A stretch of DNA of 60,000 bases from Tubiluchus corallicola. Its lineage: Eukaryota; Priapulida; Priapulimorpha; Priapulimorphida; Tubiluchidae. Shown piece by piece: positions 42,660 through 55,224 of this stretch. Every line of letters begins with the position of its first letter. Positions within the stretch are counted from its first letter, which is position 1. The translations under genes and the position numbers were made by a program. The stretch is taken from positions 284,001 to 344,000 of the forward strand of contig JAQGDQ010000044.1 of NCBI GenBank assembly GCA_030141605.1, given 5' to 3'. The notes beneath the pieces were generated by a model that did not search any database, was not told where the DNA came from, and worked only from the letters and a program-made list of their open reading frames with translations.

Positions 42660-43918
42660 CTGCAAGATAAGAAACATTTATCAAAATTGCTCGACTGCAA
42701 TGACAAAAAAACTAAATAATTAATCGGAAACAAGACAACAGCTGTTCTACAGTAATACATTTTAGCTGTCATCGAAAACCACCCCCACACTCATATACAC
42801 ATAGCAGTCTAAGCAACAGTAAAACTTTGGCGTTCATTGACCGCTAGATTTTTCCAGGGTGAGGCAAATCTGAACAAGAAATCACCATTACTACCATTAT
42901 GTTTTAAAAGAGACAATTAGCGTGAAAAAAGTGTAGTTTTCTTTTTTTAATTTTGACATGTCGCACGCACAGTCGCACACGTACACCCAAGAAAAGACCA
43001 GGGCTGTCTCTGGACAGAGCACATTTCTGTGCCCACTAAAAATCACCGTCATGCTTCTTATTTTAAATGTTTCTTTTTAATTTTAGTCTAAGTTTTTAAG
43101 ATTTTTTTTTAACCGTATTCTGCTCAAAAAACTTTTTGGCTGCAGTTACGTGTTTCGCGTGTTTCTAGTCATGAATATTTCGAAGGTCACGAGGCTCCCA
43201 TCGGAATATTTTGTGAAACTGGATGAAACCTGGACAACCCAAGATAAAACAGAATCACATATATCTGTTTTCTATCACGCGAGTCATACATCGGCCGCCA
43301 TATTTAATTTCATTAATATGACCAAAACAGCAAAAGCATAGAACTCGGTTATGAATTCACAGTTTCCGCAGTCAAGCAATCTACTACCGTAATCAGGTAT
43401 CAAACATGCACCTCGTGCGATGCCTGTATTGCATTGGAGCAATAAAAGTTTCACATGGTGAAAATCGACCATTTCGTGGCGCACGCGGACGCCCACGCGA
43501 CAAAACGTTTGTTCTTGGGAACACGAATAGGCACGTGTGAACTTGAACATGCATAGATTAACAGTTAGCACTGCCTTTAAGGAAGATCATTATAGATTAT
43601 AAGGTTTTACATATGCATTTGCAATGTTCACAGGAGAACTAATGCAAGAGAGCAATAGCACGTAACGACGAGAACTGCCCAACAGCCTTAGCCTTGCTTC
43701 CTTTTACAAATTGGATCAAACTATTATCGCTGCAGGCACAAGGCAAGTCTGATTCTCAGAAGCAGAATTTTGATTATTATGTCAACACTGGTAATCTTAC
43801 ATGCTGCTTCTTAATCAACAGTGAGCCGCGTGCGCAACAGAAAGAAACCACTCACCTGTCATAACACATTGGCGGATCCAAGTATAGAGAGCTACAAATG
43901 GACGCTTACTTATACGGT

Positions 43919-43935
43919 GGGGGGGGGGGGGGGGG
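43919..43935 (+). repeat. G17 homopolymer
   Basis: Seventeen consecutive G on the plus strand (C on the minus strand), preceded by ggt and followed by taagg. It can form G-quadruplexes and is prone to sequencing and length error. Confidence 0.95.
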
Positions 43936-44439
43936 TAAGGGAAGTTCGAATTCATATTTAAGTAAACGTTTTCTCAGTTACATCAAAAATGCATCACAAA
44001 ACATTTTTTTTAATTTCGTTGACAGAATTGATTACTAAGCTGTGGTTGCCAGGAGATCCCATGGTCTTTCACCAACTCGCCTCTTTCTGTTTACTTTGTA
44101 GGGCAAACTAACCATATTTAATCAAACCTTCTAGTGAATAGTATGAGGCAAACAATAAAATTTAGTTTAAATTGAACTGAATTAGCTATTTTAAATGTTT
44201 ATGTACACACGTATGTTAGTATTAAAACTTTTTTCTAGCAAGTTCTTAATGTTAGGTGATCTAGGTAGGCAGATATCGACTGTGATAACTAAAAAAAATT
44301 CAAACGCATTATTTTGTACCTCAAAGAGTATTCTAATGGTACTGCTATGTGTACGGCTTTTTATATAAGCGTACGCAAGGGTCCTAGAATATTCATTGCA
44401 AGTTTGATTACGGATTGTTGCAAATGTGCTGTGTCGATA

Positions 44440-44730
44440 TCGAACCAGGTGAAAAAGTTGCTGCTGAAAAGGCACAGCTAAAAAAGTAAAAAAAATCACA
44501 GGTAAAAAGTCACAAAACGTCGCAGATAAAAGGCACGGGGGAAAAAAGTAAATGACCCTAACCTCAACTTTAACCCTGTTGAAAAGGGAAGATAAAATGA
44601 ATCTGAATCTGAATTTAACCCTAACCCGTAACCCTAGCTAAAATTAATTGTGAATTTTTTCCTGTGATTCTTTTCTAGCCAAAATTGTAACTTTTTCCGT
44701 GACTTTTTTCATGTGATTTTACCATAGATC
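44440..44730. repeat. Inverted element with CCCTAACC core
   Basis: On the left (44450-44550) the plus strand has repeated aaaaagtcacagg-like units. The centre (44555-44640) carries ccctaacc, aaccctaacccgtaaccc and related telomere-like words. On the right (44650-44730) the reverse units cctgtgattctttt, ccgtgacttttttc and atgtgatttta appear. The same vocabulary is at 4359-4440. Confidence 0.6.
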
Positions 44731-47700
44731 ACCTGTAGTTTCGCGTTAGATCATTTTATTCAAATGTTTAGACCTTAACAATTACAGTCTGGGTGCCTCA
44801 GCTTAGTTTCCTTAGTCATAAGTCATTTAATTTCGCACAACACATTTACAACAATCTTTATAAACAACAATACTGTGAGTAGACCTAAAATGAACATAGT
44901 ACAATTTTTTTACTGTTTGAGAATAGAAAATGTCCAACGTCTGTCTATATATAAGTGCCAATACACTGACGGACAACGTAAAAGCAAGGCTTGTTAGCTT
45001 GTTCAGAGGTCTCCCAACCTATGAAAGTAAAAGAAACAATGAATAAAATTATGAGATGATAAAGAAAAAGAATTCGGAATGAAGTTATGCACTGAATGAA
45101 ACTCATATACGAGATAATGTAAAAGACAGAAAGACTGTTATTTGTAAAAAGATTTGCTTAATATTAGGCATGCACATTATAAAAAGTTTAGCTATTTTGG
45201 TTCTACAGTAAGAAACAATGCATTGATTACATCTTGTGTTATGTTTCCTAGATGCTCATGTGCATGGATTTGCAAAAAACTTAGAAAGTAGTTTATTATT
45301 GTATTTATAATTTTACTTAATTTATTTTAATTTATTTTAACAGATTTAATTTAATTAAATCATCTAATTGCATGTTACATTCACGGTGATGATGTAAAAG
45401 TAATTTAGAACGTTTAAATGTGTTATTAGTAGTGGCATGGATCCGCCTTTTTGCCACACCTGAAATCAGAGTACGTTAAATTAGTTCTGCACATAGCCAC
45501 GAGGTAGCTCGTAATAAAGAAGCAATAAGCACGCGATTTCACTGTGTAAACTCATGAAATGTGCAGGATAATTATAATGTCCAATCAAACTAATTTCCGG
45601 CAAGGAATAATATGTACCAGGAAGCCAAGTTTTACGAGCGCAGAACAAATGAAGCTGTTCAGCATCCCTAGAAACAGCGCTGAAATCCCGGAACCGGATG
45701 TCATCATTCCTTATTAATTATTTTCACGCCTTTTTAGTTAAAAATGGGATAATATTCAAAACAAAACGTGAGTCACGAGACTCTGAAATTATAATTATAA
45801 TTTTAAGAATTCAGTGAAATTCCAAAATTTAGACTTAAACCCAAGTTATCGTAAGTTATACATGTATTTCAAGAGCAGCAATTGTCAATCCTAAGCATTA
45901 ACTACCTTATTAAATAAGCTTATTGTAATTATTTAAATATAAAATTTTAGTATGCACCGTGTGTTTGTTAATTTCAATTAAGAGTGGTTCCTAAGTGAGA
46001 CCAATTATGAGGTCTATACATACTATTAAAGGCTACGATCACTAAGGCCCCTTATATTTTAGTCCAGTAAGCATGGGTGGTTTTGTGCATATGAGGCACT
46101 AACTGAACGCAGAAAAGCTAAAAAAGCACATAATAAAATCACCTGGTAACTGCCTGTTTTATCAGATAATAAAAACAATAAACGACATCACATTGGCTGA
46201 AATGCATTAGAAAGAAAATCAGTAAAACAGGCGCTGAAACTGTGATGCATAAACGAGAGTGTCAGGTGAGTTTGGTGGAAAAATGTTTAAAAATTTTACT
46301 TCGAACACGCAATTTATACGATACAAAATAAACATTTCTCAACATCTGTAAAATCAGCGCTGGGTTGACAAGATTTTGAATGTAGTATAAAATTATTAAG
46401 TTAAATCTAATAAAAAAGAAAAACGACAAATTTAGAAGGATTGCATGAAACGTATTTATATTAAAACAAAACCACAAGTCGTTTGAACAGTTATTCGGTA
46501 TTATTCTCAGTTATACATGTTTTCATATTGCGTGGTTAGCAAAAGCAGAAAGGAATGACATGGTTGTGACAGTTCAGTTGTGATGTGTACTTGTAATTCA
46601 GAATTAAAACAATGATAAACTGTAAAATAAAATTTTATCTTTCGAAATGGAAAAAAACTTGCAGTAAGATTTATTTACAGATAATGCTAGGACATCAGCT
46701 TTACATTGTGTAAAAGGTGATGTTAGATTAAAAATACAAAGACGACTATTCTGTTTTCAGTAAAGTATAATGAAGTATTATAACATTTGAAAGTATTATT
46801 ATGATATTACATAATCAATCACCATCATCGTATGGCAGTGTGCGGCTCAGGCTGCTCAGTAGCTACTAGCCAGAATCTCAGTGCCAATCCATGTCGTCCT
46901 ATCGTAAACAGACACAGAAATTGACGCACATATTCCGGAAGATTCTACTTTCATTCAATTTGAAAAAAACGGTGTGGGGCTCTCTTCCTCTGAGGCCTTA
47001 AGCACGTCGTTATTTTTCTTATGCCTCATTTTGAATATGAATATAAAATATTTTGGACATTCATTTTAACCCAGAATGCTTTATGAGAATTAATCAGAAT
47101 GACAATTTGTTCTGTGTTTGAAATTTATTATAAATTTCAATTTTTTAACTTGGATTTTGGAAACTAAATCTGGTACCCACAAATTATCAAGAAAGAAACA
47201 TCAATTGCGAATAAAATACATAATGAAGGAAAAAGAAAAGAAAAAGTTTACTCGTAGTATGTGCAGTATGAAATTCCTGATGGGTAATTCATAAGAGTGA
47301 GGAACGCTCTATTCACTGAACACCACAATCGAGCCGCAAATGTACGGGCAAACTCATCACAAGCTTCGAAACCGTGAACCACTAGGTCATCACAATAAAA
47401 CTTTGAATTCATCTAATTGCGAAGCCATCACATCAGTGAGTGACACAAGGCATACAAATAATGAGCGTGATGACGCATGCCAGCAGCAGGGAGGACAGCC
47501 TATCAGTATTCAGCATCAAAAACCAAGTCAAGTAATTCACCACATGATGGGAAAACAACCTTTCCATTTCGAAACTCAAACAAAAACGAGTTCCTTCATG
47601 TTTTCCGATCACGTGACCACTCTCAGCTTGTTTGTGTAGTTAACGAAGAACAGGCAGACGGCAAAAGTAAAACAGTGCATACTGACTCCGTGACTCGCTT

Positions 47701-47769
47701 TAGACTTAAATTAAGATGGTAAAACGTACACCCTTTGCTTAGCTGCACTGTTATATACACAAATGTTAC

Positions 47770-47945
47770 TCAAGACGCTTAAAGAAAAACAGGACGATTT
47801 TTCATATGGTACCCCATTTTGAAGTACGGTTAAAGTATACATTGTAACACATATAACAATGCCAAAGCGTTTCTGCTAATTAAATATAGATTGAAAATTT
47901 AATTAACGGCGGGTGAGCCCAAACATTCCATATGAGCGTATTTGC
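47770..47945. repeat. Dispersed repeat, copy B
   Basis: Homologous to 14600-14765 (acaggacgatttttcatat, attttgaagtacgg, ttaattaacggc, gagcccaaacattccatat). It carries an extra segment of about 40 bp. Confidence 0.55.
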
Positions 47946-49020
47946 AAAAATAGTATTGTTCCCTTTCAATATTCTACAGAGTAAATTGTTATGAGTTAGA
48001 GTTTAACATTGGTCCAGTTTTCCTTTAAAACTTACTATTACGTTCAGCTGCCTTTTGGTCTACATGCACCTATTTCATTGAAATAGTCGCCTCTTGTCCA
48101 TCCTTTTAATATTCGCCATCAATTAATGCTACTATAATGAGGCTGCGTCTGCTGAGATGACCATGAACATCGAGTAAAGGCCGGATATATAGGCATACTT
48201 CCAATTCGATGGCGGGCAACGAAGCAGCCCTGATATAAAAGGGATTTAGGCACCGGACGGATGGATAAACACACACTATTGTCCCCAAACCGTGTATTAA
48301 GTTTCTGACTCTTGTGTTAAACACTCACATCTTCGCGAAGTTTCTTTTCTAAATCGTAATGAGAAAATGGTTTTAATGCTGGCACTAGCATAGACTGGTG
48401 TCATGACATTTTAATGTCCACTTGCAATTTTGAAGTTCTCACTCATATCCTATCGGATATCTAGTAACTCGTTCAATCTACAGCCAAAGAGAAAGACTGA
48501 AATTGAACCGTATTAAGACGTGTGCTGGCAGTATTGCTCGGTCAGTTTACAGTCACTTGCCTGCTCTGATATAGTCTTGGGCGCCTCACTGCCAGAACCT
48601 ACTCCGAATATCTGCTCACACTCGTGTCGGCATTAATTACGTGCTTACAACGTTACAATTTTAAAAATTTAACAACCTAATTCTGAAGCCGATGTCAATG
48701 ACAAATGCCCACATCAAATCCTCAAAAAATCATTATATTTGGCCTATCAATGCTTTCTCCAGAGTTCCCTTCTTCTTCAGATTCATCATCACCACCACTA
48801 CAATCGTCATTGCCACAGCCATCTCCACAGTCAGCATTGTTCTCGACTTGTCGCAATCGCCGTCGACAGCAGCACTATCGGCTTGTCTTGACAGTGAACG
48901 TACTTGAACATCAGTGTGCAATATTTCTGTAAAGTTTTTTTGCCTATTTTATTTGTGGACCATTTCGGAAATAACTAATATGTTTGCAATTGTTAGTTAA
49001 AGTGCTATACACGTTAAATA

Positions 49021-49052
49021 AATAATTAATAATAATAATAATAATAATAACT
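49021..49052. repeat. (TAA)n microsatellite
   Basis: Short ataataataataa run of about 8 units. Confidence 0.85.
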
Positions 49053-49679
49053 TTAGGCATAATTCGATTCATTAGGCCTACAGATTTAATGCGTAATCAG
49101 AAAAAAGTTAGTTTGTTACATTTAGCTATAGATGTATATGCATCACTATTCCAGTAATGGACATTGTGGCATGGCCCTTTCTGGGCTGGTCTTATTTATG
49201 CTTTGCACTAAGTAATTACCAATATTACTACAAAACTGTGACCAACGGACCCACTCACTCGTTTCACCTCTGATTTCTAAAATGTCGCCATTTTGTTTCG
49301 CGGGATTCGGATGTTTTTCTCATCTTTAAACAACCTTCTGAATCAAGCAAGTTTCTTGGTAAACTTAAAATCTTTATCCCGTTTTACTAGAATTCTCAAC
49401 AGAAGGGATCATTCCATATTAGTCACACAGTGAGGAATAAACTAATGAAGCAAATGCTTTCCATAGCCTAGCCTGCAGTAAAAACATGCTCGCCAAGCTG
49501 GTCGAAGTTGCATGCCTGCTGTTTAATAACCTTCATATCATCTGCACAATTATTGATAATAAAAATAATCATGATTCGGTAAGATATGTAATATATTAGA
49601 CTCGATCTCTGCTCGCGCGTTCTCTCTCGTCTTGTTTCTTCTCTCCTTTTTCTCCTTAAAGTTGCCTACATAAATGACT

Positions 49680-49975
49680 ATAAATGAATGAATGAATAAA
49701 TGAAGACTTGAATGAACGAACAAATGATTAACTGATTTAGTGAGTAGCACGACGAGTGAGCAAGTGAGTGATTAAGCAGAGGAGTGAGTGAACAAATTGA
49801 AACGCAAGCACATGAATAAGTGAGCAAATAAACGAAAAGTGAGCAACAAGCAAAGTGAATAGATGAGCGAAAATGGCACAAATAAATAACAGCTAAACAA
49901 GTGAGTGAGAAAACAAATAAGTGAGTGAGTGACTAAATGAGTAAACGAATGATAAGGAGGTGAGCAAGTGGCACA
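49680..49975. repeat. Degenerate GAGT/GAAT tetranucleotide satellite
   Basis: About 300 bp of gtgagtgagtga, aatgaatgaataaatg and gagcaagtgagtgatt words. It gives spurious serine/leucine/histidine-rich frames on the reverse strand. Confidence 0.8.
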
Positions 49976-50490
49976 AGTACGCATGTGTGAGTGTGGTAAA
50001 TGTTGTTGGAAACAATATTCTCACTGCCACTAGACGATTTTACTGCACGTATTCGTCTTCACCATTGGCCATAAATGACAGCATTACAAGAAAGGTAACA
50101 GGATCATTTATATATGGGGTGGCAGAACTGCTCAATGACATATTCATAAATTGTATGTTTACTTTTCATATCATAGTACAATTATAGTAACCTGATGGTA
50201 CTGGTATTGTTTTGCATTATGCAATCAACGTATTTTATATTTTTGCCTGTGTAACTTTTATTGTGTTTTACGCCTGTCAATTGTGCTTTTTAATGATCAG
50301 TCTTGTGTAATTATGTTTTGTGTCTGGTGCGTATGCAAAATTATGTATATGTAAATATTTTTAGTAGACTATTGTAATTTTTATAGTATATCTTATATTT
50401 TTTAATTGTAATGCTATGTACGAAATAAATTTAAAAAACTGAATAATTTGCATGAATCACAAACTTGCACGCAATCAACAAACAGTTTTC

Positions 50491-50605
50491 ATGAACACTG
50501 CCTGCAAATGAACATCAATCATGAACACTGCATACAAATGAACATCAATCATGAACACTGCATGCAAATGAACATCATGAACATTGCATGTACGTGAACA
50601 TGCAT
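50491..50605. repeat. 30-bp minisatellite, about four units
   Basis: Units atgaacactgcctgcaaatg + aacatcaatc at 50491-50520, 50521-50550 and 50551-50576 (shortened), then a diverged unit from 50577. Related atgaaca...caaatgc words occur near 31490-31525. Confidence 0.85.
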
Positions 50606-51959
50606 TTGCGTCAGGCATCACATTTTTGAAATCTTGTCCGAAGAATGAACTTGGAATATTCAGATCAAAACTAAACACCGCAAAGCTGTATATCGGTTTT
50701 ATAAAAGCACCAAAATATTTATTGGTTGTATATACACATTTCACCTAACACTATATTTATAATATTAACAAAATATATTCTTAACATTCAATAATGTTAG
50801 TTTATATATTACAATTTATTACATAATCAAATATACATATACAAATAAAATATATTATACATCGTAATTATTATAACAAGATTTTGGAAGAGACTTCATA
50901 TTGATTATCTAATATCTTATGACATAATTAACTACACTTTCACCAAGTTAAGGATAAATATACATTTAGGAACATGTGTTTAAAACCTAGTTATTGTTGG
51001 AAGTTTTATAAATACTAAATACTAAGAATTTATCACAAAATCGAGAGAATTAACACGAACTCATCATTATAATAAAACTACGATACACTGGATGCAACAA
51101 TATTACTACATACAGAAAAAATATTCAAAATAATTACTTTATTTATTTGTTGCATGAAATTCTGAACTCAATTTAATTTCCTACTTTGTGAAGTTTGTGT
51201 GCAATTTGCAACAATTTAAATGAAAACATACAGCAAGATTCCAAGCATGCAAGATGAAGATCTACCAATAATGGCATTAGCAACGAGTATCATCAGAAAA
51301 TGCACTGTTCATTTTACCATATATTATGCACCTTAAAGTTAAAGTTAAAATGTCATGAGCGAACAAAATAATACAATACATTTTGCAGTTTACCAGATAA
51401 ATAATAAAATAACATAATTGCAGCAATGAGAACATAGGTTAGCATATTAACAAACAAAATGTACACGTGTCACACAGACACATGTAAGAATGGACTATTA
51501 GGTTCAGAACAGACCCTTTACAGCAACCAACATAGTTAATAAGTTATTACTCACAGTGTAAAGACATAGATGCGGTTTGTGCGACAATGACGACAATTCA
51601 ATTGTGCCCTTTTCTGGTTCCGGTTTTTCCATGTCATTTCCACAGCCAAAGCTGCCATCACAACAGCACTAGCAAACTAAATGTGCACAGACCTTAAATC
51701 AGACGATTGCTCAATTACTACAACATAAATAGATCATCCAAAAACTTAGGTGTTGCTTTGCTACACATAATTCCACTCGCTGCTCAATAAGAATGCTTGT
51801 TAAAATTGAGAATGCTTATTAAAATTTATTTACCCATATTTTAGAATATATTCAAACTCAGGACACTAGTCTAGAACGTAATGTACTGGTCGTAAGGTTT
51901 GTTCAAAATTTTGGGAGATTAGATAACCTATAAGCTTTTGGAAAGTTAAGGATCTGCCT

Positions 51960-52625
51960 TAACCTAAAAATTATCTTTCCATTTTTTCAAAATCAGCAGC
52001 AGCAGCCATCTTGGATTCTCAAAACGGCAATTACAAAACGATTCTTTATTATATCTTCACTGCAAGGTCAGTTAATTCTCCAGTTCTAGTGGATAACTCT
52101 TTCCTTGTGAACAGGACAAAGTAATTTATATACAAGGCAAAAGGGGCTGAAATGGTGCGGGCAGGGTGGGGCTGTATTGGTTAGGAGGGTCAAGCAAACA
52201 TTTGTCAGCAAGTGCTGTTGGATCCATTACAGAATGGCTACTACAAAGGATGTCTGAGATCCACCGCCACTGATGTTACTCCTGCACCAATAGCTATAAT
52301 TGAGATGGTGAGATGTTGGTGCAAAGGAGATTACTCTTTGCAAAGATATTCCTGCAGATTTGTTGTCATATCGTTCCTGTAAAATAATTTGCTATACCGA
52401 ATAACAGCAATAATCTTACTTCATGCTAAGGCTTTTCTGATTGTACATAGTGTATCTGTCTTTCTGACTACCTAAAATTATTGATGTTCTGACACCAAAT
52501 GAAATCATTTATCCAGCACTACCCAACTTAGAAACAGAGGTAAGAGTGAAATTTGGACATTGACAATGGCCATTCTGAATTTCAAGACGGCTGCTATACA
52601 GATTTTGAAAAAATGGAAACAGATT
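51960..52625. repeat. Short inverted repeat pair
   Basis: The sequence ttccattttttcaaaatc followed by cagccatcttg near 51976-52015 matches the reverse complement of about 52580-52620 (caagacggctg...gattttgaaaaaatgg). The spacer is about 0.57 kb. These could be the ends of a DNA transposon, but no target-site duplication was resolved. Confidence 0.4.
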
Positions 52626-54862
52626 TTTAAACTCACTATTACTTAACGAGTTAAAAAAATATATAGTTTTTCAAGTCTCCAAAAAATTGAAGGAAATACT
52701 TAAGGAACTGGACAATTAGTTAATTTACGTTTTCAGACAATTTCAATTCATTGAAAAGTATTTCCAGGAATAAAGATCATAAGGAGTAAAACACTCAGGG
52801 TTACAATACCAGGAGTTTGTTGATTACTTAATATGTATTAAAAAACAGGAGTCAATAAACAATTCGCCACTTGCTTTTTTTAATACAAAGGGCAAAGGCA
52901 GACTTAAATTAGCATTTTAGTCAAGAATTTTCTCCTAATGATATTTAATCTAGTTTATCAAACTTAACTATAGTTTTTCAATCATCGAGTATGCTGACAT
53001 TTAAAATGTCAGTTGCTCTATTCGAAAACGACAGCTACAACTGTAAACTTTACAATTACAGGATCTAACGTGTTTGACACAAGACAAACAGCTTTGCTGC
53101 AATGTGTGAAGGCTATAGGTCCACACTACTTACACAATGATTACACCACTGTAGTATTCTCTGAGCGGAAAATTGAAAGCTGCAGAACTATATTGATACA
53201 TTGTATACAGCTCTACACCTTAATCAGAAGTGGATGCTGCAAAACAATACTACTTGGTACAACTGTACAGCTTTGCTACTACTAGCACATACAGCTCGGC
53301 AGAAAAGAGCTGGTAACTACTAACTACAACACAATATTACTTATATATTACCTTTACTAATTGTGTATTACTGATATGGGATAAAGCAATCCAAATGCTT
53401 ATTGACATTGTTCACTAATATGTACAATAACAAACAGACAAAACACTACATACAGAAAAAATTCATTGCTAATGTCACAAAAAGAGTATCACTAACTTTA
53501 AACATTCTTACATTTACCAGATCTATATTCAAGTTTAAAATTCAAATTTTCCAAATATTCATCGCCCATGATTCGTAATTTTCAAGTATTCAGCAAGATA
53601 TACGATTGCAACCATCATATTCATAGCAGCAGCATCACAATGAATAAGTTCCTCAACACTTCAACAGACAAGGGCACTGCAAATATGGAATTTAAAGTTA
53701 GGCTGTATGAGTGATCACACATCCTTATTTTGGTGCGGCTGGCATACCATGCGCAGCTCACACCTGTCATCTGAGTATCAACAAAGTATTCTTTTCAAAA
53801 GGACACAAGTCTTTTATGTGTGAGGCCAGTAATCAATAGTTTGATTAAAAAACATTTAATCTGGAAGGAAACAAACTCTACCCGGCTGTTTGACTTCAAA
53901 AATCCGTTTAAGTTAAGCACTAACTGTAACTTTTAACAAAATTTCAATCTGTTCTGTACTGCTGATGAATCTCTGTATGCATCAGCTTAATTCATGACTG
54001 GTTTTATAATTTATCCAGTAGCAAAAAAACAAAAATGCAAATTATTACTTTAATCAAGATATTAGTTTAAGAATATGCGAGTATCGTCATTTGTAGTTTT
54101 TTAAACATATGATGTTCTGGTCGTTGTGATCATCACACATTAACAGCACTAGCGAGGTTTTAAGAACTGCAACACATAGCCACTAGAATACCTGACAAAC
54201 AAAATGTGAAAGATACTGGTAGTCTTAGAAGCAGGGAATTAGAAAAGTATATTCAAGCTTTTTAAGCAGTGCCAAAAAGTGGCTCCAACCATAGATAATT
54301 ATCCTACGTATCCTTCAAAAGATGACTCAGAAACTATTTTCTTGGAGCAACAACGACAGCTGCATGAGGTGATAAAAGAAGTTGCAGAGGGCCACCAGAA
54401 GAGTTTCCACAACAAATGACAACATAATAAACAGCATACTGTATCTTACAAATTGATGATTTCTCATTATCACAGAAAATATGCACCACATATCACATAA
54501 GAGACATCTGCTAGCAGGACTAACTATAAAATGTTTCTGGTGAAAGCAGCAAGAGCAAAGAAGGGCAAATGCAGTTAGGGAGCCTTTAAAAAATGGAATT
54601 TGGATATTTTTAAAATTCCAATTAATCGGTGAAGTTTGCTTTCTAAATTTAACGAAAGTGGTTTCGTTCGATATTAAAGCTAAGGTCATGAATAAAATGA
54701 ATTACTCAGTTGTAGCTATATATAAAAAATAAATGCCTTCCGACAAAATTGCAATAACAAGAGAATATTCACTGTTCAAAACTGAGAAAATCTAAACTTA
54801 AGCTTCATACAAAGATTAAGTGCTAAGCTTTCATTGGTTTTTGACGAACTTGTTTCTTATCT

Positions 54863-55150
54863 GGTCAATACTCAACATGTTATATCTATTTACCACAAAT
54901 TATGCTTTTAAAATCAATACATTTCTTGAAGCAAATTCTGCAGGTTATGTGTTCAATATTCAATATGTTACATGCTATTTACCACAAATCATGCTTCTGA
55001 AATCAAATGCTTTTATAGGAGCATATTTTGCAGCAAAATTTTGCAGGTAACTTGTTCGATGTTCAACATGTTACGTACTATTTACTACAAATCATGCTTC
55101 CAAAATAAGTCCCATTTTTTGCATTTCTGGGGCTGCAAATTTTACAGCAA
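54863..55150. repeat. Three-unit tandem repeat, period about 90-105 bp
   Basis: Units start at 54863, 54951 and 55054. Each begins g(g/t)tc(a/g)at(a/g)(c/t)tcaa(c/t)atgtta and continues with atttac(c/t)acaaat(t/c)atgctt and a ttctgcagg/ttttgcagg block. The copies are diverged, so the array is not recent. Confidence 0.75.
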
Positions 55151-55224
55151 AACTAAACTTGTTCTCAGTGACCACCTTGATCGAGTGAGTTAGTGCTGCT
55201 TCATCACTGCTTCAGGTAGAACGG

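Larger units (their letters stand above)
42660..55224. other. 12.5-kb gene-poor interval between the EP receptor and MFSD12
   Basis: No conserved protein was recognised on either strand. It should hold the promoter and 5' UTR exon(s) of the receptor and the 3' UTR of MFSD12. Contents seen are repeats, listed separately: G17 run, telomere-like inverted element, dispersed repeat copy B, (TAA)n, tetranucleotide and 30-bp minisatellites, and a three-unit tandem repeat. Open frames at 47340-47722, 48692-48932 and 53013-53285 have no support. Confidence 0.6.

Noticed and set aside
47340-47722. Two overlapping plus-strand open frames of moderate complexity
   Set aside because: No recognised domain, no splice partner, next to a dispersed repeat; not enough support for a gene.
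48692-48932. Serine/proline-rich open frames on both strands
   Set aside because: Low-complexity tcatcacc/tcttcttc composition explains them.
49550-49984. Reverse-strand frames rich in leucine, serine and histidine
   Set aside because: Translation of the GAGT/GAAT tetranucleotide satellite.
50491-50605. CRISPR-like regularly spaced repeat
   Set aside because: Contiguous 30-bp minisatellite without spacers, in an animal genome.
53013-53285. 90-codon plus-strand frame with several cysteines
   Set aside because: No recognised family; biased by tacagctctac-like repeats; no splice context.
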